Numbered from the stretch's first letter, positions 1 through 8,042 are shown. The stretch: 64,000 nt of DNA from an uncultured Treponema sp. (GCF_945873775.1 NZ_CAMCEC010000001.1:186001-250000); one strand, 5' to 3'. The notes: generated by a model not told the origin, from the sequence alone. Numbers and translations: made by a program.

Positions 1-1
1 G

Positions 2-118
2 AACGGAAACACAGCTGCGGCAAAGTGCCTTGCTTATGCTCAGATTACTCCTTCTGTAAACGTAACTTCTGCAGATAGTCTGCAGATAGACTGGCAGATT
101 ACTGTAAGCGGTTCATGA
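2..118 (+). CDS. 3' end of a phage-type structural protein (partial)
   Basis: An open frame enters from the left edge and ends at TGA 116-118, giving 38 residues that finish in TSADSLQIDWQITVSGS. The next gene starts 2 bases after this stop, so they look like one operon. Short Thr/Ser/Val-rich tails of this kind are common in phage virion proteins. Family assignment is not possible from this fragment, and the phage label rests on the neighbours. Confidence 0.5.
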   Translation, partial: NGNTAAAKCLAYAQITPSVNVTSADSLQIDWQITVSGS

Positions 119-119
119 T

Positions 120-1529
120 ATGAGTAACTCGATTGTTGGTAACAACGCTAATCCGACTGAGTGTTATACATGGTACGAAACTGAAGTTGGTGATGATGAA
201 TATGAAGATTTAGAAGGTGAACTTGTTGATGAAGAGAATGTCTTTGGACACAGAGCTATCGTTCCAAAGAATTCTAATTCAACAAGTGTAACTATCTTCT
301 ATTATTATTTAGCTCCAACTTCATCCTGGTATTGGGACTATAGCTATGGTGACCCATATAAGCCTGTAATACCAGTAGTGTTTGCAGCAGATTCTAACTG
401 GCAGCTTACGCAATGCCTCAATACAACTTTTGTTGAACATACACTGACTGGACAAAGTAACGGCTGGAAAAGTTTTACTATTACACTTACTAGAAAACTT
501 GTAGAAGGGGAACGGATCTTTTTTGGTGTGTATTCTGATCTTCTTGGCTATACGTCAACAGGAGAAATTGAAAGTTCAGAAACAACTACGAGTTACTTTT
601 ACTGGACCAGGGCTAGAAGACGGGATTATGCAAATCAGATTACTTATCTTAGTTCTCCAGAGTTTATAAACCAGCAGAGAAACATATTTTGTGATTATGA
701 AATGTGTATTTATATGCAATACGAAAATGAGCCGGATGGATTTTTCTATACTCGTACTGTACTTGGTAATGTGGGAGCTGCGGCAAGATTTAGCGGTAGA
801 AGACTTGGAGCTGTAAGAAAGCCTACAGGACTTTGTGCACTTGGAAGTTCAAACAGAAGGATTGCTTTCTTTAAGTTTTCAAAAAATGAAAGCCTAAGTT
901 TTTTAGATTCTGTTCAGAAGCTTCTTATTTTAATACGTTCATGCCTTTCCGGATTTTATTCAAGTGACAGCACAAGCCACATTGGAAATTATAAAAAAGA
1001 AATTGAAACAACGGCTGGAAACTATGAAAGTCTTACACGCTTTGGAGAGAACAAAAGAAGCTTTGAGGATGAGACAGAAATTATAGCACATCCATTTGCT
1101 TCGAGAATATTCTTCCGCACTGTTGAAACTGTAATGAGCTTTTGGGATTGGCTGAGAGGAAAAATTCGTGAAGCTAATTACGTTGTTACTTTATATACTC
1201 CTGTGGTTCTGGAAATTTCTTTGGGGGAAGACAATATGAAAAGGATTTATAAAGGGAAAAGTAAGCTTCGTGTATTGCTGAATTGTGGAGTTGATTTGAA
1301 CGGTTATGCGAGTGTGAATCTTGTTTGCCGTAAGCCTGATGATACTGTGGTGAGTTTTCCTTCTGTTGTAAAGGATGCGGATAATGGAATCATCTTTTAT
1401 GATGTTCAGTCTGCAAATGATTTTGACCAGAGTGGCTGGTGGACCTTTTGGCCAGAGTTTGTTTTTGATGATGACAGAACAAGCTGCGGAAAAGCAATCA
1501 GACGTTTTGTTTACGAGGTCGGAACATGA
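120..1529 (+). CDS. Hypothetical phage-like structural protein, 469 aa
   Basis: A soluble protein rich in aromatic residues, Asp/Glu, Ser and Thr, with no signal peptide or membrane segment. The C-terminal about 100 residues (around 370-469) read as a beta-rich, Ig-like module, as in phage tail or receptor-binding proteins that carry small beta domains. The middle, around 225-350, is more helical. It follows the preceding partial gene after 2 bases, and its stop overlaps the next start (ATGA at 1526-1529), so it is translated in a coupled array. I do not recognise a named family. A virion, tail or baseplate role is inferred from context and composition only. Confidence 0.55.
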   Translation: MSNSIVGNNANPTECYTWYETEVGDDEYEDLEGELVDEENVFGHRAIVPKNSNSTSVTIFYYYLAPTSSWYWDYSYGDPYKPVIPVVFAADSNWQLTQCLNTTFVEHTLTGQSNGWKSFTITLTRKLVEGERIFFGVYSDLLGYTSTGEIESSETTTSYFYWTRARRRDYANQITYLSSPEFINQQRNIFCDYEMCIYMQYENEPDGFFYTRTVLGNVGAAARFSGRRLGAVRKPTGLCALGSSNRRIAFFKFSKNESLSFLDSVQKLLILIRSCLSGFYSSDSTSHIGNYKKEIETTAGNYESLTRFGENKRSFEDETEIIAHPFASRIFFRTVETVMSFWDWLRGKIREANYVVTLYTPVVLEISLGEDNMKRIYKGKSKLRVLLNCGVDLNGYASVNLVCRKPDDTVVSFPSVVKDADNGIIFYDVQSANDFDQSGWWTFWPEFVFDDDRTSCGKAIRRFVYEVGT

Positions 1530-1870
1530 CAAAACGAAAAATCAAAATGCCTGATGATTATATTCCCATAGACATCTGGCATGAGGCAAAAGACTTTGTT
1601 GTAAATATTGGTGACGATATTACGATTTATAAGTCATTCAAAAATTTTCCAAACTGGAAACCAAGTGAGGAAGCTGACAAGTTTTGTGCCTGGTGGGATT
1701 TTGGACGATTCCGGGATTATCCACATTCTTTGATTCTTCTTTATGAAAAACTCGATGAGATTTATAAAACGATTGGAAGTGATGACGTTATGAATGGATA
1801 TGAACAGCTTATTTTTAAGCTTGTTCAGTTTTACAGAATCTTAAAAGAAAATGGAATGATTGATGACTGA
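1526..1870 (+). CDS. Hypothetical protein, 114 aa, between structural gene and primase
   Basis: Small soluble protein with several Trp and Phe residues (WHEAKDF, NFPNW, CAWWDFGRF) and a helical C-terminal half. The start overlaps the stop of the previous gene in ATGA, and its end overlaps the primase start, so it belongs to the same coupled operon. No motif is recognised. It may be a small phage replication or packaging accessory protein, but nothing in the sequence proves this. Confidence 0.6.
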   Translation: MTKRKIKMPDDYIPIDIWHEAKDFVVNIGDDITIYKSFKNFPNWKPSEEADKFCAWWDFGRFRDYPHSLILLYEKLDEIYKTIGSDDVMNGYEQLIFKLVQFYRILKENGMIDD

Positions 1871-3299
1871 TAAAGAACTTGAGAACATGGCTAGAGAAGC
1901 AGCCGTTGCAATTGGTCGTGATATGAAAACAAATAAGTTTGTTACAGGTGAAATGCAGTTTACAGACCTGACTAACGCAACTTATTTTATTAAGACATAC
2001 GGAAGCATCATAAGATACTGCATTACCTGGAACAAGTTTTTATTCTGGAATGATACCTGCTGGGAAATTGATAACCGCGGCCGTGTTGAAGAACTGATTC
2101 CAATTTTTGTTCATCAGATTTACAGAAGCAGAAGGTATATAGAAGACAGACTGCAGCAGGAATCTTTTGAAAAACACCTCATAAAAAGTGAAAGCTTTAG
2201 AAGACTCCAGGCGATTGCTGGAATTCTTAAAATGAGTAAAGAAATAAAAGTTGAAGACTGGGAACTGGACAGCGACAACTATTTATTTAATGTAGATAAT
2301 TTAACTCTGAATCTTAGAACCGGAAAAGCCCGAGAGCCTAATACAAAACATCTGATTACAAAGAAGAGCAATTTTATTTATGACAAAACTGCAGACTGCC
2401 CTGTGTGGAAAATGTTTCTGATGCAGATTTTTAATAAGGATACTCAGCTGATAAAGTTTATTCAAAAAGCAATGGGCTACACTTTGAGCGGTGATGTAAG
2501 TGAACAGTGTCTTTTTATTTTATGGGGAACAGGTGCTAACGGAAAATCAACTTTCTTAAATGTTCTGCAGGAGCTCTTTGGAGATTACTCTTGTTCGGCT
2601 AGTACAGAAACATTTATGAAAAAGACTTCTGAACAGAGTAACGACCTGGCACGTCTCAAAGGTATGAGACTTGTTACTACAACCGAGGTTGAACAGGGAA
2701 AGCAAATGAGCGAAAGCCTTATAAAACAGATTACCGGTGAAGACGAGCTTACAGCCAGATTCTTGTACGGTGAGTATTTTTCTTTTAAGCCTACATTCAA
2801 AATCTTTATGGCTACAAACCATAAACCAAAAATTCGTGGAGCTGATAACGGAATCTGGAGACGAATTAAAATGATTCCTTTTACTGTAACGATTCCTCCG
2901 GAACAGAGAGATAAGAAACTTATGGAAAAACTGATAGCAGAAAATTCAGGAATCTTAAACTGGCTGATTCAAGGCTATGCAATGTGGAAAAAAGAAGGAC
3001 TTACTGACGAGCCGGATGCAGTACGCGAAGCCAACGAGGAATACAGAATGGATATGGACAGCGTTGGAATGTTTGTTACTGACTGTCTTGAAATTGACGC
3101 AAGCCTAAAATGGCGGCTTCCTACTGCGCTGCTTTATCAGACATATATTAAATGGTGCAACAAAAATAATGAACGTATTATGAGCCAGAAATGGCTTGGC
3201 GGAAGAATGAGCGAGAAAGGATTTAAGCGAGTAATTACCAATGGGCAGAGGCTCTGGTGCGGTCTTTGTGTTAAGGGTGAATGGCTTGCAATGAAATAA
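1863..3299 (+). CDS. Phage/plasmid primase-helicase, P4/D5 type (SF3 helicase C-terminal region)
   Basis: Probable replication helicase of the element, 478 aa. Residues about 10-180 form the D5-N type region. The superfamily 3 helicase core follows: Walker A GTGANGKST near residue 223, then an acidic Walker B-type strand, and a sensor motif ATNHKPKIRG with GIWRR near 317-335, which is the classic phage P4/poxvirus D5 signature. No N-terminal zinc or AEP primase domain is present, so it is the helicase/C-terminal half of such proteins. ATG at 1863 is preferred over the TTG one codon earlier. Overlap with the upstream gene indicates translational coupling. A replication protein beside virion-like genes supports a prophage or satellite origin. 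Confidence 0.88.
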   Translation: MTDKELENMAREAAVAIGRDMKTNKFVTGEMQFTDLTNATYFIKTYGSIIRYCITWNKFLFWNDTCWEIDNRGRVEELIPIFVHQIYRSRRYIEDRLQQESFEKHLIKSESFRRLQAIAGILKMSKEIKVEDWELDSDNYLFNVDNLTLNLRTGKAREPNTKHLITKKSNFIYDKTADCPVWKMFLMQIFNKDTQLIKFIQKAMGYTLSGDVSEQCLFILWGTGANGKSTFLNVLQELFGDYSCSASTETFMKKTSEQSNDLARLKGMRLVTTTEVEQGKQMSESLIKQITGEDELTARFLYGEYFSFKPTFKIFMATNHKPKIRGADNGIWRRIKMIPFTVTIPPEQRDKKLMEKLIAENSGILNWLIQGYAMWKKEGLTDEPDAVREANEEYRMDMDSVGMFVTDCLEIDASLKWRLPTALLYQTYIKWCNKNNERIMSQKWLGGRMSEKGFKRVITNGQRLWCGLCVKGEWLAMK

Positions 3300-3316
3300 T
3301 AAAGGAGACTAAGAAT

Positions 3317-3571
3317 ATGCATTTTGAAGATTTACAGGCATTTGACGGTATGTGTCGTGGCGAGTTTAAGACAAGTTATGAATATCCAGGAGACAGAATA
3401 ACTTGCAGATTTATTGGGTTTGTTGATATTTCTGATGGCATTGCTGCGTGTGAGTTTGAAAAGGAACTGGAGCAGCTTATTAACAGGTATGAGAAACAAG
3501 GTGTTTTGGGATTCAAAAAAAAAAGCTCACCGAAATTGGTGAGCCTTGAATGTTCTATTTTCTGTAATTGA
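3317..3571 (+). CDS. Small hypothetical protein, 84 aa, running into a hairpin
   Basis: An open frame starting at ATG 3317, with AAAGGAG at 3301-3307 as a good ribosome site; a longer frame begins inside the primase but lacks such a site. The first about 60 residues are acidic and partly helical (EFEKELEQLINRYEKQG). The last about 20 are encoded by an A-tract and hairpin (3515-3544), so the native C-terminus may have been replaced by intergenic DNA and the protein may be a truncated relic. No family is recognised. Confidence 0.5.
   Translation: MHFEDLQAFDGMCRGEFKTSYEYPGDRITCRFIGFVDISDGIAACEFEKELEQLINRYEKQGVLGFKKKSSPKLVSLECSIFCN
3525..3544. terminator. Hairpin beside an A10 tract, possible bidirectional terminator
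   Basis: GCTCACC pairs with GGTGAGC across a 6-base loop. Ten A residues (3515-3524) precede it, so read on the minus strand it is a perfect intrinsic terminator (stem then T10). On the + strand the stem is followed by a weaker T-rich stretch. It lies inside the end of the small frame above. Confidence 0.55.
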
Positions 3572-3590
3572 TAGCAGCAGTTACAGAAAA
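3558..3590. repeat. Perfect 10-bp inverted repeat
   Basis: TTTTCTGTAA (3558-3567) and TTACAGAAAA (3581-3590) are exact reverse complements 13 bases apart, with a further GTTC/GAAC pair outside. It directly follows the phage-like operon. It could be a second terminator-type hairpin or a protein-binding site; no T-tract follows it. Confidence 0.6.
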
Positions 3591-3682
3591 CCTTGAACAC
3601 TACCTGCCGATCTGGATAGGTATTTATATTTTAGTATGGATTAGATTATTGATCAATTTATAATTTGCTGATTGATTATTGC

Positions 3683-3750
3683 AAAAAGCTTTCCCCAATA
3701 GCGAGGGGCTTACTACTTGGCAAATTGGAGAGAGTTTGGAAGCTTTTTTT
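3683..3750 (+). terminator. Long composite hairpin with T-tract, terminator or structured RNA
   Basis: AAAAAGCTT at 3683-3691 pairs with AAGCTTTTT near 3740-3748, with a bulged T and further CC/GG pairs. Inside it CCAAT (3695-3699) pairs with ATTGG (3724-3728), leaving a loop of about 24 bases. A run of seven T residues ends it. It separates the phage-like operon from the cargo operon. The 3572-3777 interval holds no gene beyond this and the inverted repeat at 3558-3590. Confidence 0.5.
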
Positions 3751-3777
3751 ACATGATAAAGTTATTTTATTATTAAC

Positions 3778-3808
3778 ATCACGATTTGATAGACCTCTTG
3801 TTTATAAT
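3778..3808 (+). promoter_or_regulatory. WYL-regulon site 1 with -10 box
   Basis: ATCA (3778-3781), a 5-base spacer, then TGATAGACC (3787-3795). A perfect TATAAT lies at 3803-3808, 16 bases from the start of the right arm. No -35 hexamer is visible at the usual distance; the site occupies that place. It controls the DnaB-like ATPase and metallophosphoesterase pair. Confidence 0.75.
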
Positions 3809-3825
3809 AAAAACAGAGGAACAAA

Positions 3826-4728
3826 ATGGATATTGATGAACATTCATATAATTATGAACAATTAGACAAATTATTATATAGGTTTTTATCATCTAGAAAA
3901 AAGTATAAAAATACAGCACCTAATGATTCTCTAATTATATATGATAATAAACAATTATATTTTGAAAAAGGAGAGTTCATAATTTTAGCATCCAGACCTT
4001 CAATTGGAAAAACTGCACTTGCATTAAACTGGGTATATGATTTTGCAGCAAAACAAAATAAACCTGTTGGATTTATTACATCTGGAATACCTGACTCAGA
4101 ATCTTTGATTTTACGTTTAATAACATTAGAGTCAAAAATCAGTCCTGCAAAGTTAAGAACTGGACTCTTGAATGAAAATGATACAGAACTGATAGCAAAT
4201 GCTACTACAAAACTTTGTAATCTTCCTATCTTTCTAAGTGATATTCCAAATGCAAAATTCGAAGATATAGAAACAATTGCCACAGAAATGCTAAATAAAG
4301 AAAAAATAGAAATTCTTTTTATCGATGGTTTTGAGTATTTATATGAAATTGCAGTTTCAAAAAGCTTTTGCAATAATGCGCAATGGGCAGAACAAATGGC
4401 TCCCTATTATGATGAAATCTATTTCATGATGGAAAACTTAAAAACGCTAGCAAATAAATTGCAGATTCCAATTATCTTGCTAGTTCCAATAAAGCAAGAC
4501 ACATTTTGTGACGAGCCAACTATAAAATCTTTTGAAGATAAATTAATTATTCCTCGAACTGCAGATAAAGTAATTTTTTTACATAGAGACAGAGTAAAAG
4601 ATGCTGATAAGTGGCAAACTGCCAAACTTATTGTTGCGAAAAATGAACATGGAACAGGTGGTGATATGTTGATAAGATTTTGTTGCCGAACTGGTGAAAT
4701 TATATATGATGACAAGGATGCAAAATGA
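3826..4728 (+). CDS. DnaB C-domain-like RecA-fold ATPase, 300 aa
   Basis: Resembles only the C-terminal ATPase domain of replicative helicase DnaB: the strand FIILASRPSIGKTALAL (about residues 51-67) is the DnaB-type P-loop, a hydrophobic strand ending in ILFIDGFEYL (about 160-170) is the Walker B region, a later strand IPIILLVPIKQ corresponds to the DnaB glutamine sensor region, and LIVAKNEHGTGGDMLIRF near the end matches the DnaB terminal KNRxGxxG segment. The DnaB N-terminal domain that binds primase is missing; only about 45 residues precede the ATPase. It is preceded by regulatory site 1, and its stop overlaps the next gene (ATGA at 4725), so the two are coupled. It may be an oligomeric DNA-dependent motor or sensor of the cargo system. 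A diverged relative is encoded at 10609-11478. Confidence 0.75.
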   Translation: MDIDEHSYNYEQLDKLLYRFLSSRKKYKNTAPNDSLIIYDNKQLYFEKGEFIILASRPSIGKTALALNWVYDFAAKQNKPVGFITSGIPDSESLILRLITLESKISPAKLRTGLLNENDTELIANATTKLCNLPIFLSDIPNAKFEDIETIATEMLNKEKIEILFIDGFEYLYEIAVSKSFCNNAQWAEQMAPYYDEIYFMMENLKTLANKLQIPIILLVPIKQDTFCDEPTIKSFEDKLIIPRTADKVIFLHRDRVKDADKWQTAKLIVAKNEHGTGGDMLIRFCCRTGEIIYDDKDAK

Positions 4729-5486
4729 TTTATATAACTGGTGACACGCATAATATAACAGATATGTCGAATCTCTCTTCTAGCACTATGAAGCTTTGTT
4801 GCATGGAACAAGGTGTAGATTATAACAAAATAACAAACGTAATTGTTCTTGGCGATTTTGGGTTACCTTGGTGTTCTTGTTCTATAGATTCAGATGGAAT
4901 TCATCCGAAGGATAAAACAGATAAATACCTTCTTGATTGGTATAAAAAGAAACCTTTTAGGATTCTAGCAGTAATGGGGAATCATGATAATTACGATATG
5001 CTCGAAAAATTGCCAAAAGTTCAGATGTTTGATTCTTCAGTTCTTAAAGTAAGTGAAAACATCTTTTATCTTAAAAGAGGCGAAAGTTATAATATTGAAG
5101 GAAAAACTTTCTTAGTACTTGGAGGAGCACTAAGTGATGACAAAGCACATCGTAAAGTTCACGAAAGCTGGTGGCCACAGGAAGAATGGTCTGATGAAGA
5201 AAGATTAAAATGCATAGAAAGAATCAAAAAAGCTGAAGCAAAGTTTGATTATGTTCTTTCCCATACAGGAACTACAAAAGGAATTGCGAGTTTAGATACA
5301 TATTATGAGAATAATGAAAACCTTGCTGAACTTAAAAGAGATACAACTGTAGTTTTCAACGATAAAGTTGAGTCTATGGTTGTCTGTAAAAAATGGTTCT
5401 TTGGACATTGGCATAGCGACTGGGGATATGAAAATTATTCTACAAACAAATATGTTCCATTGTATCGTATGGGAATCCTCCTTTAG
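4725..5486 (+). CDS. Calcineurin-like metallophosphoesterase, 253 aa
   Basis: All metal-binding blocks of the metallophosphoesterase superfamily are visible in order: GDTH (residues 6-9), GDFG in VVLGDFGLPW-type context near 42, GNHD near 86, a lone His in LSHTG near 180, and GHWH near 226. The family hydrolyses phosphomono- or diesters using two metal ions; the substrate here (nucleic acid, nucleotide or protein) is not evident. The start overlaps the stop of the DnaB-like gene, so it probably acts with that ATPase. Phosphoesterase plus ATPase pairs are common in DNA-processing and defence loci. The protein appears complete. Confidence 0.88.
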   Translation: MIYITGDTHNITDMSNLSSSTMKLCCMEQGVDYNKITNVIVLGDFGLPWCSCSIDSDGIHPKDKTDKYLLDWYKKKPFRILAVMGNHDNYDMLEKLPKVQMFDSSVLKVSENIFYLKRGESYNIEGKTFLVLGGALSDDKAHRKVHESWWPQEEWSDEERLKCIERIKKAEAKFDYVLSHTGTTKGIASLDTYYENNENLAELKRDTTVVFNDKVESMVVCKKWFFGHWHSDWGYENYSTNKYVPLYRMGILL

Positions 5487-5574
5487 TGAAACTATAATTC
5501 TTTTCGTTGTTTTATCCTGAGTTCAGTGTTAAAATTGTACTTTGATACAAACATGAAAAATCAGAGGAAAAAAC

Positions 5575-6693
5575 ATGCGTACTAAGAATAAAAATCATGT
5601 AAGCGTTGCCTTGATTATAATCTTTTCCGTAGCATTTTTAATTACATCTGTACTTTTTAAAGTTTATGGAATAACCGGCATTCTTGCTCAGCTTACAGGA
5701 ACTTTACTTGGAACCATTATTACAGCAATTGTTACTTTACTTCTTCTTGGTGTTCAAACAGATAAAGAGTTGGAACATGAAAAAGATTCCGGTATCTTTG
5801 AAAAGAAACAGGAAATCTATCACAATTTCCTGAAAGAACTTGAAGTTATTACTGAAGATGGGAAAATTACGGTTGATAATAATAAGGATGAATTGCAGAG
5901 ATTAATCTATCAGCTTGGATTATTACAGATGCATGCAGATAAAGAAGTTGCTGAAAAGATTACTGCTTATGTTGGCGAAATAATAGGAATTATTACAAAA
6001 AAATCAAATCCAGAGATTAAATCAAAAAAATACGCAAATCTTTCAGAAAAAGTTTTTGCTATTGTTGAATTACTGCGAAATGATTTGTACGGAAATAGCA
6101 CAGGAGTTATTAATCCTGATTACTTCTATATTACTCTAGCACAATCAGGACTCTTTGAGGGAGAAATTAGAAATACAGAAACGATGAAACGACTTCATGA
6201 AAAATGGTGGAATCTGTTCATCGATGAATTAAAACTAAAACGAAATAAATTAGATTATATTTTCTACTGTGGAGATGAATGTGAGGAAACTGATAATACA
6301 AAAGAAGTTGTAGATTATTTCGAAAACCAGAATAATATTATGTTTAGTTTAATTATCAGTAACAAGAATAGTAATCGTATCTGTTTTTATCTGAATTATG
6401 ATTATCAGACAACTCCAGTTTATGGTTTTGAAGTCGAAAGCAAAGACAAAACGGATAATGACAAATATCTGTATGCTCTTCCAGATAGTTTCTCTCGTAA
6501 TGGATTTGGGAATCCGGGAATCGGAGCCAAAAATATTGATTCAAAATACGATATAGATTTCTATGGAAAGAACAAAAACTATTTTGATTTTGCAAAAGCA
6601 AATGAAAATCAGAAGAAAGAAATTGTAGCAGCATTTGTAGATGAGATAAATAACAATATTGAAGAGTTTCTTAAAAATCTAGAAAATAAATAA
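5575..6693 (+). CDS. Membrane-anchored hypothetical protein, 372 aa
   Basis: Two hydrophobic segments at the N-terminus (about residues 10-30 and 38-60) form a hairpin anchor. A charged, mostly helical cytoplasmic region follows (KELEHEKDSGIFEKKQEIYHNFLKEL type heptads), with a mixed C-terminal domain. No catalytic motif is recognised. The arrangement of two TM helices followed by EKKQEIY helices recurs in accessory-region proteins of many gut bacteria, but I know no tested function. It lies 88 bases after the phosphoesterase gene. No copy of the WYL-regulon site is seen in front, so it may be read through from site 1 or have its own promoter. The ribosome site is AGAGGAAA at 5562-5569. Confidence 0.7.
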   Translation: MRTKNKNHVSVALIIIFSVAFLITSVLFKVYGITGILAQLTGTLLGTIITAIVTLLLLGVQTDKELEHEKDSGIFEKKQEIYHNFLKELEVITEDGKITVDNNKDELQRLIYQLGLLQMHADKEVAEKITAYVGEIIGIITKKSNPEIKSKKYANLSEKVFAIVELLRNDLYGNSTGVINPDYFYITLAQSGLFEGEIRNTETMKRLHEKWWNLFIDELKLKRNKLDYIFYCGDECEETDNTKEVVDYFENQNNIMFSLIISNKNSNRICFYLNYDYQTTPVYGFEVESKDKTDNDKYLYALPDSFSRNGFGNPGIGAKNIDSKYDIDFYGKNKNYFDFAKANENQKKEIVAAFVDEINNNIEEFLKNLENK

Positions 6694-6701
6694 TTTACTA
6701 C

Positions 6702-6732
6702 ATCAAGATTTGATAGACCTGCTGTGTATAAT
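6702..6732 (+). promoter_or_regulatory. WYL-regulon site 2 with -10 box
   Basis: ATCA (6702-6705), N5, TGATAGACC (6711-6719), then TATAAT at 6727-6732, again exactly 16 bases from the right arm start. It lies in front of the zinc-ribbon genes. Confidence 0.75.
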
Positions 6733-6766
6733 ATAAGTAACTAATTGCCAATAGGAGGATTTAGAT

Positions 6767-6967
6767 ATGGCTTACGGAAAACCAATACCAAGTAATCAAC
6801 ATGCAAAGTTTATATGCACAAAGTGTGGAAAACAATGGTCTCCAGGTTCTTATGCAACTGGCGGTAGCTTACCAAAAGGAACTCACGCACCATTGATTCC
6901 ATCACCAACAGCTGGTGGCAAATGTCCAGATACTTCTTCTGGAAATCATGTTTGGGAACAAATGTAA
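6767..6967 (+). CDS. Small zinc-ribbon-like protein, 66 aa
   Basis: Contains CTKCGKQW near residue 17 and a lone CPDTSSGNHVW near 51, a CxxC plus Cys/His arrangement typical of a small treble-clef or ribbon zinc site. The remainder is Gly/Pro/Ser rich. A strong AGGAGG at 6753-6758 supports the start. It is the first gene behind regulatory site 2. The function is unknown; nucleic-acid or protein binding is the usual role of such folds. Confidence 0.65.
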   Translation: MAYGKPIPSNQHAKFICTKCGKQWSPGSYATGGSLPKGTHAPLIPSPTAGGKCPDTSSGNHVWEQM

Positions 6968-6970
6968 TAG

Positions 6971-7008
6971 AAACAGGGCTCAGGTAAGTAGTTATCTGAG
7001 TCCTGTTT
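6971..7008 (+). terminator. Intergenic hairpin, attenuator or partial terminator
   Basis: AAACAGGGCTCAG (6971-6983) pairs with CTGAGTCCTGTTT (6996-7008), 13 pairs with one G-T wobble and a 12-base loop. No T-tract follows, so it may tune expression between the two zinc-binding genes or stabilise a processed end rather than terminate fully. Confidence 0.5.
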
Positions 7009-7028
7009 ATTTAGAAGTAGGTCTAATT

Positions 7029-7280
7029 ATGTCAAATTTTTATTGTGAATATTGTGGCAGAAAGTTTATATCAGTCAGAGGGCTAACAGCAGAACACTGT
7101 TATAGACATCCAAGTGGCGCAAATAAAGGTTTTCATAAGCTTTATGAAGGCAGTGAAAAATCACAATATATTTGCAAATATTGTGGAACAAAAACAGGTT
7201 CCATAGCAACATTAACAAGTAGCCATTGTGGACGGCATCCAAATGGAGCATATAAAGGTTTTCACACACCTGCACTGTAA
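7029..7280 (+). CDS. Tandem zinc-finger protein, 83 aa (two repeats)
   Basis: Two internal repeats of about 36 residues: CEYCGRKF...LTAEHCYRHPSG and CKYCGTK...LTSSHCGRHPNG, each ending GxxKGFHK or GFHT. Each has CxxC plus a CxRH pair, so each likely binds one zinc ion. The ATG at 7029 is chosen because the upstream extension overlaps the previous gene and does not resemble the repeat family. The repeats suggest a DNA- or RNA-binding or protein-bridging adaptor. Small proteins with this finger occur in accessory regions of gut bacteria; no tested role is known to me. Confidence 0.75.
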   Translation: MSNFYCEYCGRKFISVRGLTAEHCYRHPSGANKGFHKLYEGSEKSQYICKYCGTKTGSIATLTSSHCGRHPNGAYKGFHTPAL

Positions 7281-7298
7281 AACCAAGGAGTAACTGAA

Positions 7299-8042
7299 AT
7301 GAGTAAAGAATCATTAGAAAAATTAAATCAAACATTATTAGAGCATTTTGAAGAAACTGGTATTAAAAATGCATTTTATTATGCGCCTGCTGATGATCAT
7401 TATTGGAATAAAAGTGAGACTGCAAAACGTATTGCATTTTGTAATCTTGAACCATACAAGAAAGATGAAAAAACACCATTAAATGGCTATGAATTGCTTT
7501 CAAAAGAAATTCTTTATGACAATTGGTTTTATACAAATACTCCTGGTAGAATTTTTTTATTTAATTATTTCCTAAGTAAGGCTCTATATAATGATGAAGA
7601 AAATACTCCTGAAGAATTAGGTGATATATTTAGAAAAATCAAAAAATCTGAAGAAATAGATAACTTACTTTGGGAAGAATTTGACAACTCATTATATTTT
7701 AATTTCCGCTATACTTGTAATGAAACAGGCTCTACAAATGCAGATATACTTTATATTGTTAATCAATATAAGGATCCATTTTATTGTCAGTTTTATCGTG
7801 ACTTTGTAAAAGAAGCTCAAATTGATGTTTTAGTTATTGGAAGCAAGGATGGGTGTAATTTAATAAATAAGATTTATCCAGAATTACATCTAGAATATAA
7901 AGGTAAACCAGTAAAATTTCAAAATACGATTTTTATCTCAACGGAACATCCTTCAAGAATTAGTTACGATGATATGCTAAATAATATTGAAATGATATAC
8001 GAGGCTGTATATCACAATAATTATATTACTATCACAGACTGA
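7299..8042 (+). CDS. Hypothetical protein with uracil-DNA-glycosylase-like motifs, 247 aa
   Basis: The segment RIAFCNLEPY (residues 44-53) resembles the UDG-superfamily motif 1 loop (GxxPY type), a later strand IDVLVIGSKDG resembles the central beta strand, and STEHPSRIS with HPS at 217-219 resembles UDG motif 2 (HPSP). Spacing and the hydrophobic pattern are compatible with the UDG fold. Motif 1 lacks the usual Gly and catalytic Asp/Asn placement, so enzymatic uracil excision is uncertain; a DNA-binding or sensor role is equally possible. Ribosome site AAGGAG at 7284-7289. Its stop lies inside the next regulatory site (8030-8048). The assignment is inference from motifs. Confidence 0.5.
   Translation: MSKESLEKLNQTLLEHFEETGIKNAFYYAPADDHYWNKSETAKRIAFCNLEPYKKDEKTPLNGYELLSKEILYDNWFYTNTPGRIFLFNYFLSKALYNDEENTPEELGDIFRKIKKSEEIDNLLWEEFDNSLYFNFRYTCNETGSTNADILYIVNQYKDPFYCQFYRDFVKEAQIDVLVIGSKDGCNLINKIYPELHLEYKGKPVKFQNTIFISTEHPSRISYDDMLNNIEMIYEAVYHNNYITITD

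Noticed and set aside
3665-3865. A 66-codon gene across the terminator and site 1
   Set aside because: It runs through the hairpin, the regulatory site and the -10 box, has no ribosome site, and overlaps the start of the DnaB-like gene.
3826-5486. Known defence systems (e.g. BREX, CBASS, Gabija, restriction-modification)
   Set aside because: No methyltransferase, cyclase, PglZ, TOPRIM nuclease, restriction subunit or other hallmark genes are present; only the WYL regulator type is shared with such loci.
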